A stretch of DNA of 64,000 bases from Clostridia bacterium (GTDB lineage: Bacteria > Bacillota > Clostridia > TANB77 > CAG-508), in contig JAAWMH010000009.1 of assembly GCA_022798335.1 (NCBI GenBank), positions 1-64,000 of the forward strand. Reading direction: 5' to 3'. Position numbers and translations under genes: made by a program. This document shows, in pieces, positions 11,468 to 21,925 of the stretch. The notes under the pieces are model-generated. The model was not told the DNA's origin. It did no database searches and worked only from the letters and a program-made list of their open reading frames with translations. Every line of letters starts with the position of its first letter. Positions within the stretch are counted from its first letter, which is position 1.

Positions 11468-13204
11468 ATGGAAAATGAAATTTTAAAAGAATACATGCTA
11501 CTAGCTTTTTCAGATACAGAATTAAGAAAATATTTAGATGATAATATATTAAAAACCTTATCTGAATGGAAAAAGGATGATGAAGCGGTATTTAAAAAAT
11601 TAACATTAGCAGAATTAATTATTAGCATATATGGAGTAAATATATTAAAAGATAATGAATTTAGGAAAAAATTGTTAAAGAGTTTTAAAGAAGAAGAAAT
11701 TAATAGCTTTAAAGAACTATTGCCTAAAAAATATAGACAAGAAACAGATCTTAATGAATTAAGAAGAGTTATTAGTAAACAACAATGGAAAAAGTCAGAA
11801 GTAACAAAGCATTTTTTAGAGATATTAGGGTATTCAGAAGAAATGGTATTCGAAGATCAAGAAGATATGATTACAGCAATTAATAAAATAGAATCTTATG
11901 AAGAATTTTATGAGTTATTAGATTATCAATATATTATAAAACAAAAGGCATTAACAAAGTTAGAAAAAGATCCAGGAGCAGAAATGCTAATTCATATGCC
12001 TACTGGAACAGGGAAAACAAAAACAGCAACACATCTAGTAACACAATATTATAATTATAACTTACATAAAAAAGGGCTTATTGTTTGGATTGCACATACA
12101 GAAGAGCTATTAGAGCAAGCATATGAAACATTTGAAAAAGTATGGAGACATATTGGAAATGGAAAAATAAAGACTTTTAGAATGTATGGTGATTACAACA
12201 TAACTCTAGAAGAAGAACTATCAGGATTTATGATATGTGGGATTCATAAATTAGAAAGGATATATGCTAACAATAAAGAACTATTTCAAAAAATAAAAGA
12301 AAATACAAGACTAATTGTTTATGATGAAGCACATAAGGCAGGAGCACCAAAAAGTAAAGAAGTAATAAAAGAAATGATATTAGCCAAAGGAAACATGGCA
12401 GAAAGAGCACTTATAGGACTATCGGCTACTCCAGGAAGAAAAAGTGGAATTAGTTTTGATAATGATTTATTAGTATCGATGTTTGGAAATAGTAAAATAG
12501 AAATAGAACCATATTTAATGAACTATGTTAATTATTCAGAAGAAGAAGCATTAAATATGGAATATACAAAAGATATTATAAAATACTTTCAAGAAAGGAA
12601 AGTTTTAGCAAAACTAGTAAAAGAGGAATTAACATATAAGCAAGAATTTACAAAAGAAGAATTGAAGCAAATAAAAGATCATATCATAGAGGCAGGATAT
12701 GAAGAAAAAGACTTTTCAGATAAAGAATTAGAAATACTAGGAAAAAATAGAAATAGAAACTTAAAGATAGTACAAAGACTAATCGAATTAAATAGTGAGA
12801 AAAAACCAACAATAGTATTTGCATGTTCAGTACAACATGCAAGACTATTATCTGCAATGTTAAAGTTAGAAAATGTACCGAATGTATTAATTGTAGGGGA
12901 AATGAATCCTGCTGAAAGAAGAATGGCAATAAAAAAATTCAAAAGCAAAGAAAATGACATTAACATAATCATAAATTACGGAGTTTTAACAACAGGATTT
13001 GATTCAACAAATATTCAATGTGTGTTTATAGCAAGGCCAACTCAATCTATTGTATTATATAGTCAAATGATAGGTAGAGGACTAAGAGGACCTAAGATGG
13101 GTGGAAATGAGGAATGTTTGTTAATTGATGTAAAAGATAATCTAAATATTTATGACGAACACATGGCTTTTTCAAAATTTGATAACTATTGGAAAATAAT
13201 ATAA
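11468..13204 (+). CDS. DEAD/DEAH-box helicase
   Basis: MPTGTGKTKTATHL, VYDEAHKAGA, GLSATPGR, IGRGLRGPK motifs. Confidence 0.9.
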   Translation: MENEILKEYMLLAFSDTELRKYLDDNILKTLSEWKKDDEAVFKKLTLAELIISIYGVNILKDNEFRKKLLKSFKEEEINSFKELLPKKYRQETDLNELRRVISKQQWKKSEVTKHFLEILGYSEEMVFEDQEDMITAINKIESYEEFYELLDYQYIIKQKALTKLEKDPGAEMLIHMPTGTGKTKTATHLVTQYYNYNLHKKGLIVWIAHTEELLEQAYETFEKVWRHIGNGKIKTFRMYGDYNITLEEELSGFMICGIHKLERIYANNKELFQKIKENTRLIVYDEAHKAGAPKSKEVIKEMILAKGNMAERALIGLSATPGRKSGISFDNDLLVSMFGNSKIEIEPYLMNYVNYSEEEALNMEYTKDIIKYFQERKVLAKLVKEELTYKQEFTKEELKQIKDHIIEAGYEEKDFSDKELEILGKNRNRNLKIVQRLIELNSEKKPTIVFACSVQHARLLSAMLKLENVPNVLIVGEMNPAERRMAIKKFKSKENDINIIINYGVLTTGFDSTNIQCVFIARPTQSIVLYSQMIGRGLRGPKMGGNEECLLIDVKDNLNIYDEHMAFSKFDNYWKII

Positions 13205-13219
13205 AAAAGGAGAGCAATC

Positions 13220-15034
13220 ATGGGAAAAAAATTAGTAAAAGTATCAGCAATGACAGATGCTTTAAGAAATACAGGATATAAAAGTATAGAATCAGCAATG
13301 TCTGAAATAATTGATAATTCAATACAATGGAACGCTAGTAATGTATTTGTAATTGCATCAGCAACAAGAGATACCAAAATGACAGGTAGAAAAAGAGTAG
13401 AAGAAATTGCCTTTTTAGATAATGGAACAGGGATGAGTACAGAAATATTATCAGGATGTTTAAGCTATGGAGAAACAGAAAATTATGACAGAAAAGGAAT
13501 GGGAAGATTTGGAGTAGGATTACCACAATCCTCTATGTATGCATGTACTTTAGTAGAAGTATATTCATGGCAAAATGGAGATCATGGTAAAATAGAAGCA
13601 CAAAAAGTTTTTTTAGATATTAATAAAATAAGAAGCGGAGAAACAGATGAAATAGATGACCCAGTAAAATGTGAAATACCAGAAAAATATAAAAAATATT
13701 TGACATATAAAGTAAAAGAAGCAGAGAAAATAAAAGAATATAATTTTTTAGAACATGGGACTCTAGTTATATGGAAAAACTGTGACCGCATTAATCCAAA
13801 AACAGTAAATCCTTTATTTAAAAGATTACAATTTGAGTTAGGAAAAAGATTTCGTTACTTTATTTGTGATGGAAGTAGAGAAATAAAATTGATATATCAT
13901 GAAAATCCACAGGTTACAGGAAATGTTATGCCCAATGACCCATTAATGCTAATGGAAAATAATATGGTGTTAGGAAACCCTGAATGTCCAGGAGAAATAG
14001 TATATCCAATAGGAAAAAAAGAAAATGCAGAGCCAATATTTGAGCCATATGGAAATGAAGAACACCCCGATGGAGTAGTGAAACAAAAAGTAAAATATGT
14101 TTCACCAGATAACGAGGAAATAAAAGAAGGAATTGTAACAATTAAATTTTCTAAAGTAAAAGACAAATTTTACGATAGAATAGCACTTCCAACTACTGAT
14201 CCAGGAGATACTCAAATAGGGAAACATGTAAAAGAACTAGAAGGAATATCAATTGTAAGAGCCAAAAGAGAAATAGACTTTAATAAATTTGATTTTTATG
14301 ATAATATCAACAGCCCACAACACAGGTGGTGGGGATGTGAAATAAGTTTTGAACCAGAATTAGATGAAGCATTCGGTGTTGCAAACAATAAACAACATGT
14401 AGAATTAAAATATGAAGACTATACAGCTTATGAAGATGAAGAGGTAAAACCAATATGGATACAAATACAAAGTGTAGTTTCAAATACAATTAGTGAAATG
14501 CACAGGAAAAATAAAGAAAAAAGAAAAGGAACAAGAAATGTAGGAGCACAAGAGGATTCTACAAAATATACAAATGATGTTGAAAAACAATATGAAGCAG
14601 AAGGAGAAAAAAGCGAAACAACAAATAAGAAAAACTCAATGAATGAAGATGAAAGAAAGGAAAAAATAAAAGAAGAATTACAAAAAGAAGGAATAGAAGT
14701 AACAGAAGAAAATGTTTCTGAATATATGGACTTACATGTAAAAATTATTTATAAAGGATTAGGAAAATTTGGAACACCATTATTCGATTATAATAACGAA
14801 TTAGGAACCTGTATTATAATAATTAATACAGATCATATCTTTTATAAATCTTATTTAGAAAGCGTATTTGAAAATATAGATACAAAAATAGCATTTGAAT
14901 TTTTTATTACAGCATTTGTAAAAGCAACAGATGTAACAAATCCAGGACAAGTAATGCAAAATGATAAACTAATAACTACTTGGAATGAAAGGTTAAGAAA
15001 ATATGTTGAAAAACAACGAAGATATGGAGAGTAA
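13220..15034 (+). CDS. GHKL/HSP90-like ATPase
   Basis: AMSEIIDNSIQW, FLDNGTGMSTEIL, GRFGVGLPQSS Bergerat-fold motifs. Confidence 0.85.
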   Translation: MGKKLVKVSAMTDALRNTGYKSIESAMSEIIDNSIQWNASNVFVIASATRDTKMTGRKRVEEIAFLDNGTGMSTEILSGCLSYGETENYDRKGMGRFGVGLPQSSMYACTLVEVYSWQNGDHGKIEAQKVFLDINKIRSGETDEIDDPVKCEIPEKYKKYLTYKVKEAEKIKEYNFLEHGTLVIWKNCDRINPKTVNPLFKRLQFELGKRFRYFICDGSREIKLIYHENPQVTGNVMPNDPLMLMENNMVLGNPECPGEIVYPIGKKENAEPIFEPYGNEEHPDGVVKQKVKYVSPDNEEIKEGIVTIKFSKVKDKFYDRIALPTTDPGDTQIGKHVKELEGISIVRAKREIDFNKFDFYDNINSPQHRWWGCEISFEPELDEAFGVANNKQHVELKYEDYTAYEDEEVKPIWIQIQSVVSNTISEMHRKNKEKRKGTRNVGAQEDSTKYTNDVEKQYEAEGEKSETTNKKNSMNEDERKEKIKEELQKEGIEVTEENVSEYMDLHVKIIYKGLGKFGTPLFDYNNELGTCIIIINTDHIFYKSYLESVFENIDTKIAFEFFITAFVKATDVTNPGQVMQNDKLITTWNERLRKYVEKQRRYGE

Positions 15035-15036
15035 AA

Positions 15037-15939
15037 ATGAGCATACTAATTAGTGAAGATCTAAAAGAAAATTTAGCGCAAGATTTAAAACAAACAGAAA
15101 ATAATATAAGCATCATAACGGCATTTTGTAAAAAAGAAGCATTAGAATATATTGATAAACAGTTAAAAGATAAAGAGCATCTTACTAAAAGAATATTAGT
15201 AAGATTTGAATTAGATGATATACTATCAAAAGCAACTGACTTAGAAATATATGATTATTGTAAAAACAACAATTGGAAATTATATGTACAATTCAACTTA
15301 CATGCCAAAGTATATAGTATAGACAAGAAAATTTGTTATATGGGAAGTGCAAATGCTACCAATAAAGGACTAAGCCTAAAAGGGCAAGGAAACTTAGAAA
15401 TGACAAAAAGATTTAAATTAGACGAAGAAGAAAAAATGCAAATAGAAAAAGTATTCTTTGATGCAATAGTAATAGATGATAAAATGTTTAATGAAATGAA
15501 ACAACAAGTTGAAACAACACCACACAAAATAGCAACTAGAAACCAATGGCGTAATGAAATTATTGAAAGAAATATAAAATCATATCAGATTTTATTTCAA
15601 GATGATTTTCCAATTAACGATTCGCCAATACAAATGATAGAAGACGAAATATTCCTAAATATACATAAAGAAAATTCAATAGAAGAAATAAAAGAAAAAT
15701 TTTATCATACTAGAATTATACAATGGTTAGTTAATCTATTAGAAGCTCAAGAAAATAAAGAAATGTATTTTGGAGAATTATCTGAGAAAATACATAATAG
15801 TATTTTTCAAGAACCAAAACAATATAGAAAAGATATAAAAATATTACAAACAAAATTATATAATTGGATAATAGCGTTAAATTACGATAATTTAAAGATT
15901 GATACACCAAATCATTCACAAAGAATAAGACTAATATAA
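15037..15939 (+). CDS. phospholipase D-like nuclease
   Basis: LHAKVYSIDKKICYMGSANATNKGL HKD-like motif. Confidence 0.8.
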   Translation: MSILISEDLKENLAQDLKQTENNISIITAFCKKEALEYIDKQLKDKEHLTKRILVRFELDDILSKATDLEIYDYCKNNNWKLYVQFNLHAKVYSIDKKICYMGSANATNKGLSLKGQGNLEMTKRFKLDEEEKMQIEKVFFDAIVIDDKMFNEMKQQVETTPHKIATRNQWRNEIIERNIKSYQILFQDDFPINDSPIQMIEDEIFLNIHKENSIEEIKEKFYHTRIIQWLVNLLEAQENKEMYFGELSEKIHNSIFQEPKQYRKDIKILQTKLYNWIIALNYDNLKIDTPNHSQRIRLI

Positions 15940-15944
15940 AAAAT

Positions 15945-16520
15945 ATGATACAGCAAAAACTAAATCAATTATATAATGAATGTATAAAAGAACTTCAAAG
16001 CATAAATATTGACATGCAAGACGAAAAAATAGTAGGAAAAATAGAAATCAAAATTTCAAAAAGAGCAAATAAAAGATACGGATGCTGCAAACAAGAAAAT
16101 CCAGATCCAAATTATAAAACAATACAAAAAAGAAGAAATATACACTATGAAAGATTTCAAAATCACTATATAGAAATAAGCAGCTGGGTCATGCAATTAA
16201 ATGATAATATTATAAAAAATACAATCATACATGAATTAATCCATTGTATACCATATTGTAATAATCATAAAGCAGAATTTAAAAAATATGCAAAATATAT
16301 TAACCAAAACTTAGGATATCAAATTACAACAAGAGGCAACAAAAAACAAGATTATCAAGCAAGTAATCTTGAATATGAAGAAGAAGAGAATTACAAATAC
16401 AAAATAAAATGCACTAAATGTGAGCAAGTTATTTATAGAAAAAGGTTTAACAGTAATCTAATAAAAAAATATCGATGTGGAAAATGTGGTGGCAAATTAC
16501 AACTAATAGAGAAAAAATAG
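15945..16520 (+). CDS. SprT-like zinc metalloprotease/DNA-binding protein
   Basis: NTIIHELIHCIPYCNNHKAEFK (HExxH) plus C-terminal CTKCEQ...CGKCGG zinc ribbon. Confidence 0.8.
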   Translation: MIQQKLNQLYNECIKELQSINIDMQDEKIVGKIEIKISKRANKRYGCCKQENPDPNYKTIQKRRNIHYERFQNHYIEISSWVMQLNDNIIKNTIIHELIHCIPYCNNHKAEFKKYAKYINQNLGYQITTRGNKKQDYQASNLEYEEEENYKYKIKCTKCEQVIYRKRFNSNLIKKYRCGKCGGKLQLIEKK

Positions 16521-16554
16521 CAATGATAGAAAAAATAAAATCATTGCTATTTTT
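16513..16554 (+). terminator. Rho-independent terminator ending the defence operon
   Basis: AAAAATAGCAATGAT ... ATCATTGCTATTTTT inverted repeat at the stop codon. Confidence 0.75.
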
Positions 16555-16849
16555 ATAAGGAAAAAGATTATTATTAAGAGAATTTCTACTAAATAAATAG
16601 CCAAAGAATAAATGTAAAACACTAAAAGAAGCATGGTAAAAATAATCTTAACTTTACATAATGATATCATAAAAACGTTGTCGAAAGCTGTAGAAAATTG
16701 TCAATTTGGATAAAAAACAGAAAAAATTTCCAAAAAATGGATAAGAACACTTGAAATTTAAGAAAAAATCAAGTATAGTATAAATAGTTTTAAATCAAAA
16801 ATATTTTATTCAAAAAATTTAAACTCGAAAAAATTCAAAGGAGTAAAAA

Positions 16850-18383
16850 ATGTTATCAATTACAAAAACAATAGCCTTATATGGATTAGAAGGCTTTTTA
16901 GTTGACGTACAAGTAGACATATCATCAGGAATGCCATCTTGGAATATTGTAGGACTTCCAGATGCAAGTGTAAAAGAAGCACAAGAAAGAATAAAAACAG
17001 CCATCAAAAATTCAGGGTATGAACTATTTAGCAGAAAAATAGTTATTAATCTAGCACCAGCAACAATCAGAAAAGAAGGATCTATGTTTGACCTGCCAAT
17101 AGCAATTGGCATACTAAGAAGTTTAGACATTATAAATAATCCAAATCTAGAAAATACTATTTTTATTGGAGAACTCTCATTAAATGGAAACTTAAATCCG
17201 ATAAGTGGAGCACTCCCCATTTGTATAGAAGCTAAAAAATTAGGAATTAAAAGAATAATTATGCCAAAACAAAACCAGCAAGAAGCCTCTATTTTATCAG
17301 GAGTCGAAATTATAGGAGCATACGATTTAAGCCAAGTTGTCTACTACTTAAATGGAAATATAAAAATTCAAAGTATAAAAACAAATTGGGAAGAATATTT
17401 AAAAAAAAGAAAAGCATATGCTCTAGATTTTTCAGAAGTAAAAGGACAAGAAAATGTAAAAAGAGCAATAGAAATTGCAGCAGCAGGAAGCCATAACTGT
17501 GTATTAATTGGAAGTCCACGGTTGTGGCAAAACTATGATAGCACAAAGAATACCAACTATTTTGCCAGAACTTACTTTTGAAGAAGCATTAGAAATTACA
17601 AAAATTCATAGTATAGCAGGAATACTAAAAGAAAATAATCAAATTATTACAACAAGGCCGTTCCGTCATCCGCACCATACGATATCTGCTATTTCATTAG
17701 TAGGAGGAGGCAAAACACCAAAACCAGGAGAAATTAGTTTAGCACATTATGGTGTTCTATTTTTAGATGAGCTTCTAGAATTTAATAAACATACATTAGA
17801 ACTTTTAAGAGGACCATTAGAAGATGGAGATATTACAATTAATAGAGTAAATGGAACATTAACATATCCATGCAAGTTTATGTTTGTAACTTCAATGAAT
17901 CCATGTCCATGTGGCTATTATGGTTCAAATGATAAAGAATGTATTTGTACACCACAAGCCATTTCAAAATATATGGCAAAAATAAGTGGACCATTATTAG
18001 ACAGAATAGATATTCAAATAGAAGTAAATTCAGTAAAATATGAAAAATTAGAAAGTAAAGAACTACCAGAAACATCAGAACAAATAAAAAAACGAGTAAA
18101 TGAAGCAAGGAAAATACAACAAGAAAGATACAAACAAGAAAAAATTTACTCTAATTCTAGCCTAACCCCAAGACTAATAGAAAAATATTGCAAAATAGAT
18201 AATAATTGTAAAGCATTATTAGAAGTAGCTTTCAAAAAGTTAGGGTTAAGTGCAAGAGCATACGGAAGAATTTTAAAAGTAGCAAGAACAATAGCAGACT
18301 TAAGTAAATCAGAAAATATTCAAAAAGCACATATAGCAGAAGCTATACAATACAGAAATTTAGATAAAAAATATGGGAAGTGA
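16850..18383 (+). CDS. comM: ComM/YifB-family Mg-chelatase-like AAA ATPase, +1 frameshift at CGG 17519-17521 inside the Walker A motif
   Basis: ORFs 16850..17581 and 17508..18383 join by reading GGT: [39 protein letters not shown]. Confidence 0.9.
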
Positions 18384-19227
18384 TAAAAATAGAAATTATA
18401 AAACAAAATCATAACAATTATCCAGAACAACTATTACAAATAGAAAATCCACCGAAAAAACTCTATGTAGAAGGAGAAAGTAAACTACTAAAGCAAGAAA
18501 TGATAGCAATTGTAGGAAGCAGAAATGCAACAGAATACGGAAAAAAATATGCAGGCATTTTTGCTAAACAATTAGCCAAAGAGAACATTACCATAATAAG
18601 TGGACTGGCCAAACGGAATAGATAGCATAGCGCATATGTATTCTATGGAAGAAAAAGGAAAAACAATAGCGGTTATTCGGAACAGGAATAAACCATATTA
18701 CACCAAAAGAAAATGAATATTTATATCAGAAAATCATTCAAAATGGAGGATGTGTTATATCAGAATATCCGCCAGAAACAAGAGAAAATAAAGCAAATTA
18801 TCCAAGAAGAAATAGAATGATAAGTGGACTGGCAATGGGAGTATTAGTAATAGAAGCAAGGTATAGAAGCGGAAGCACTATTACAGCAAATTTAGCAATA
18901 AAGCAAAAAAAAGAAGTATTTTGTATACCACACAATTTAGGAGAAAAAACAGGCTATGGAGTCAATAAACTAATACAAAAAGGAGCTAATTTAGTAATAA
19001 CTCCGCAAGATATATTAGATTTTTTTGTCACAGAAAAAATAGAAGAAAAACAAGTACCACAACAATATCAAAAAATATATGAACAAATAGGACAACTTCC
19101 CATAACAGCAAATGAATTATCAAACCGAACAAACAAAACAATAGCACAAACGATAGAAGAATTAACAATGTTAGAAATACAAGGATATATAAAGCTACTT
19201 CCAGGAAACAAATATATAAGAAAGTAA
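18380..19227 (+). CDS. dprA: DNA-processing protein DprA, two +1 frameshifts at CGG 18614-18616 and 18678-18680
   Basis: IVGSRNATEYGKKYA...TIISGLAK-GIDSIAHMYSMEEKGKTIAVI-GTGINHITPKENEYLYQKIIQNGGCVISEYPPET...YPRRNRMISGLAMGVLVIEA. Confidence 0.9.
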
Positions 19228-19235
19228 GGAAAAAA

Positions 19236-19589
19236 ATGAATCCAAAACAAAATTTAGGAAAACAAGGAGAAGAATATGCTGCCCAATATTTACAAACACA
19301 AGGATACCAAATAATCGAAAAAAATTTTAGATGTAAGCAAGGAGAAATAGATATTATTGCAAAAGATAAAAAAGAATATGTATTTGTAGAAGTAAAAACA
19401 AGAACAAGCCTGCAATATGGCATGCCAAGAGAAGCTGTAAATAGTAAAAAGCAAAAACATATATGGAATGCTACAAAATATTATCTATATAAAAATAAGC
19501 TAGAGAATAAATTTATTAGATTTGATGTTATCGAAATCTATCAAAAACAAGAAAAAGTTTATATAAATCATATCAAGCAAATCATGTAA
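19236..19589 (+). CDS. yraN: YraN/UPF0102 family endonuclease-like protein
   Basis: NPKQNLGKQGEEYAAQYLQTQGYQIIEKNFRCKQGEIDIIAKDKKEYVFVEVKTR. Confidence 0.9.
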   Translation: MNPKQNLGKQGEEYAAQYLQTQGYQIIEKNFRCKQGEIDIIAKDKKEYVFVEVKTRTSLQYGMPREAVNSKKQKHIWNATKYYLYKNKLENKFIRFDVIEIYQKQEKVYINHIKQIM

Positions 19590-19615
19590 ACAAGTTACAG
19601 AAAGTAAGCTGTAAC

Positions 19616-19819
19616 TTATTTATCCTTTTCTATATCTTCCCTATTAGCCATAGCATATTCAATACAATTTAAAATAAGAGTATTCATAGAAATATTATGT
19701 TTATTAGAATATAAAGAAATTTCGTTGTGTAACGACTCAGGAAGCCTTAAAGTAAATTTAATATCTACATTTTTAAAATTTTCTGGTTTAAATTTTTCTA
19801 AACTCATCATATCACCCAC
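19616..19819 (-). CDS. Arc/ribbon-helix-helix-type small DNA-binding protein
   Basis: NVDIKFTLRLPESLHNEISLYSNKHNISMNTLILNCIEYAM. Confidence 0.65.
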   Translation of the reverse strand: MGDMMSLEKFKPENFKNVDIKFTLRLPESLHNEISLYSNKHNISMNTLILNCIEYAMANREDIEKDK

Positions 19820-19981
19820 ATATAATGATACCTATTTTTAACTTTTATAAACACCATTAAAAAAATGATGTTGACTTATGAGGTCTGCAAAAATAATACG
19901 AAAACAGTAACGAAAAAACAACAATGCCCAAAATGTTAAACAAAAATTTAACATTTTGAGGTGTATTTTTTATGATATAAT

Positions 19982-20464
19982 ATGAAAAAAGGAGAAAAAA
20001 CAATGAAAGCAAGCTATACTTATTCTACTAAAATAGGAGAAATAACAATCACAGAAGAAAATCAAAAAATTATAGAAGTAAAATTAGGAAAAGCAGATAA
20101 TAGAGAAATTAAAGAAACAAAACTAATAAAACAAACTTACGAGCAAATAGAAGAATATTTAGAAGAAAAAAGAACAAAATTTACCATACCAATTAGCTTA
20201 AAAGGAACTACTTTTAGAAAAAAAGTATGGGAAGCATTACTTACTATTCCTTATGGAAAAACAAATAGTTATCAAGAAATAGCACGAAAAATAGGAAATC
20301 CAAAAGCATGCAGAGCAGTAGGAATGGCAAATCACTATAATCCAATTATCATAATAGTACCATGCCATAGGGTTATTGGAAAAAATGGTAAGCTAGTAGG
20401 CTATGGGGGAGGGCTAGACATAAAAGAAAAGTTATTAGAAATAGAAAACAAAGCGAAATATTAA
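19982..20464 (+). CDS. ogt: methylated-DNA--protein-cysteine methyltransferase
   Basis: IIIVPCHRVIGKNGKLVGYGGGLDIKEKLLEIE (PCHRV active site). Confidence 0.92.
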   Translation: MKKGEKTMKASYTYSTKIGEITITEENQKIIEVKLGKADNREIKETKLIKQTYEQIEEYLEEKRTKFTIPISLKGTTFRKKVWEALLTIPYGKTNSYQEIARKIGNPKACRAVGMANHYNPIIIIVPCHRVIGKNGKLVGYGGGLDIKEKLLEIENKAKY

Positions 20465-20498
20465 AAAAGACACCCGGTTAGTAGGTATCTTTTAAAAC

Positions 20499-20711
20499 TT
20501 AAGAGTCAATTACAGTTAAGACCAGCTTTTTTACGACAAACTCTTTTTGAGCTTCCTGCGTAAATTCAGAACGAACGTAAAGACTTGCCTCAGCCTGGCT
20601 TTTAAATTGTTTAGCACGCAAAACCTGGTCAGTGTATTCTTTGACGCCATCGTTTGACAAGTAAAGCTCATTGGTAATATTAAGAATAATAAACAAATTC
20701 CCAGCTTTCAT
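20499..20711 (-). CDS. small hypothetical protein (MKAGNLFIILNITNELYLSNDGVKEYTDQ...)
   Basis: Internal ATG with AGGTTATTTTT-like leader; listed ORF extends further upstream. Confidence 0.4.
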   Translation of the reverse strand: MKAGNLFIILNITNELYLSNDGVKEYTDQVLRAKQFKSQAEASLYVRSEFTQEAQKEFVVKKLVLTVIDS

Positions 20712-20899
20712 TAAAAATAACCTCCAGTTGATAGTTAAAATTGCATGATAGCTAACCTCTAACATGCTAAACAAAAGTAAACATAAACAGTAAACAAAAA
20801 TCCACATAAAGTTCAAGAAAAAAATAAAATTACCAGTAACAAATCAAAAAAGAAAGGATAAAATATAATAAAAGAAAACAAAAAGGAGAGAAAAAAGAC

Positions 20900-21859
20900 A
20901 TGTTAAAAATAATTGGGAATACACCAATGATAAAAATAAAGTATCGATATCAAGAAAAAATAAACTACATATATGCCAAATTAGAAAGCTACAATTTAAC
21001 AGGAAGTATTAAAGATAGAACTGCATACTATATTATTACAAAAGCAAAGCAACGAGGAAATCTAAAGCCAGGAATGCCAATCATAGAAGCAACTAGCGGC
21101 AATACAGGAATTTCACTAGCAGCATTAGGAAAATATTTTAAACATCCAGTCTATATCTTTATGCCAGATTGGGTAAGTAAAGAAAGAAAACAACTTATAC
21201 AAAGTTATGGAGCAAAAGTACAAACCTATTCACATAATCAAGGGGGATTTAAAAGATGCATTGAAGAAGCACGAAAATTAGCAATAAAAGAAAAAGGATT
21301 TTTAGCAAATCAATTTGCTAATCAAGACAATGTACTTGCACAATATGAAACAACAGGACAAGAAATTTTAAACCAAATGCCAGAAGAAATAGGAGGATTT
21401 GTATCAGGAGTAGGAACAGGAGGAACATTAATAGGAATAGGAAAAAGAATCAAAAAACAATATTCCAATGCACAAATAACAGCAATAGAGCCAGACAGTA
21501 TGCCTCTTATATCCAAAAATAAAATATATGGACCACATAAAATAGAAGGAATAGGAGATGACTTTGTACCAGCATTGGTGGATAAAAATATGATAGATAA
21601 AGTTATTTTAGTAAAAGATGAAGACGCTATTAATATGGCAAAAAAATTAGCAATGGAATTAGGACTAGGAGTAGGAATTTCATCAGGAGCAAATTTTTTA
21701 GGAAGTGCTTTGCTACAAATACAGCTAAAAATGCCAGTTGTTACAGTATTTGCAGATGACAATAAAAAATACTTAAGCACAGACTTAGGAAAAGAAATAC
21801 AAAAAGAAAAGCCCTATATTTCTAATCAAATAGAATTATTAGAATATGAAGTGATATAA
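20900..21859 (+). CDS. cysteine synthase / PLP-dependent OAS-TL family
   Basis: NLTGSIKDRTAYYII, EATSGNTGISLAALG, SGVGTGGTLIGIGKRIK. Confidence 0.9.
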   Translation: MLKIIGNTPMIKIKYRYQEKINYIYAKLESYNLTGSIKDRTAYYIITKAKQRGNLKPGMPIIEATSGNTGISLAALGKYFKHPVYIFMPDWVSKERKQLIQSYGAKVQTYSHNQGGFKRCIEEARKLAIKEKGFLANQFANQDNVLAQYETTGQEILNQMPEEIGGFVSGVGTGGTLIGIGKRIKKQYSNAQITAIEPDSMPLISKNKIYGPHKIEGIGDDFVPALVDKNMIDKVILVKDEDAINMAKKLAMELGLGVGISSGANFLGSALLQIQLKMPVVTVFADDNKKYLSTDLGKEIQKEKPYISNQIELLEYEVI

Positions 21860-21876
21860 AAAAGAATAACAAAAAC

Positions 21877-21925
21877 AAACTCCCCTCCATAAAATAATAG
21901 TAAACAAATGGAAGGGAGTTTTTCT
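21877..21925 (+). terminator. hairpin AAACTCCCCTCCAT / ATGGAAGGGAGTTTTT
   Basis: inverted repeat plus T tract between cysteine synthase and lysozyme genes. Confidence 0.6.

Noticed and set aside
12679-12972. Antisense ORFs listed in the ORF track (many minus-strand ORFs over plus-strand genes)
   Set aside because: Low-complexity Leu/Phe/Ser-rich translations expected from the reverse complement of AT-rich coding sequence, without RBS or motifs.
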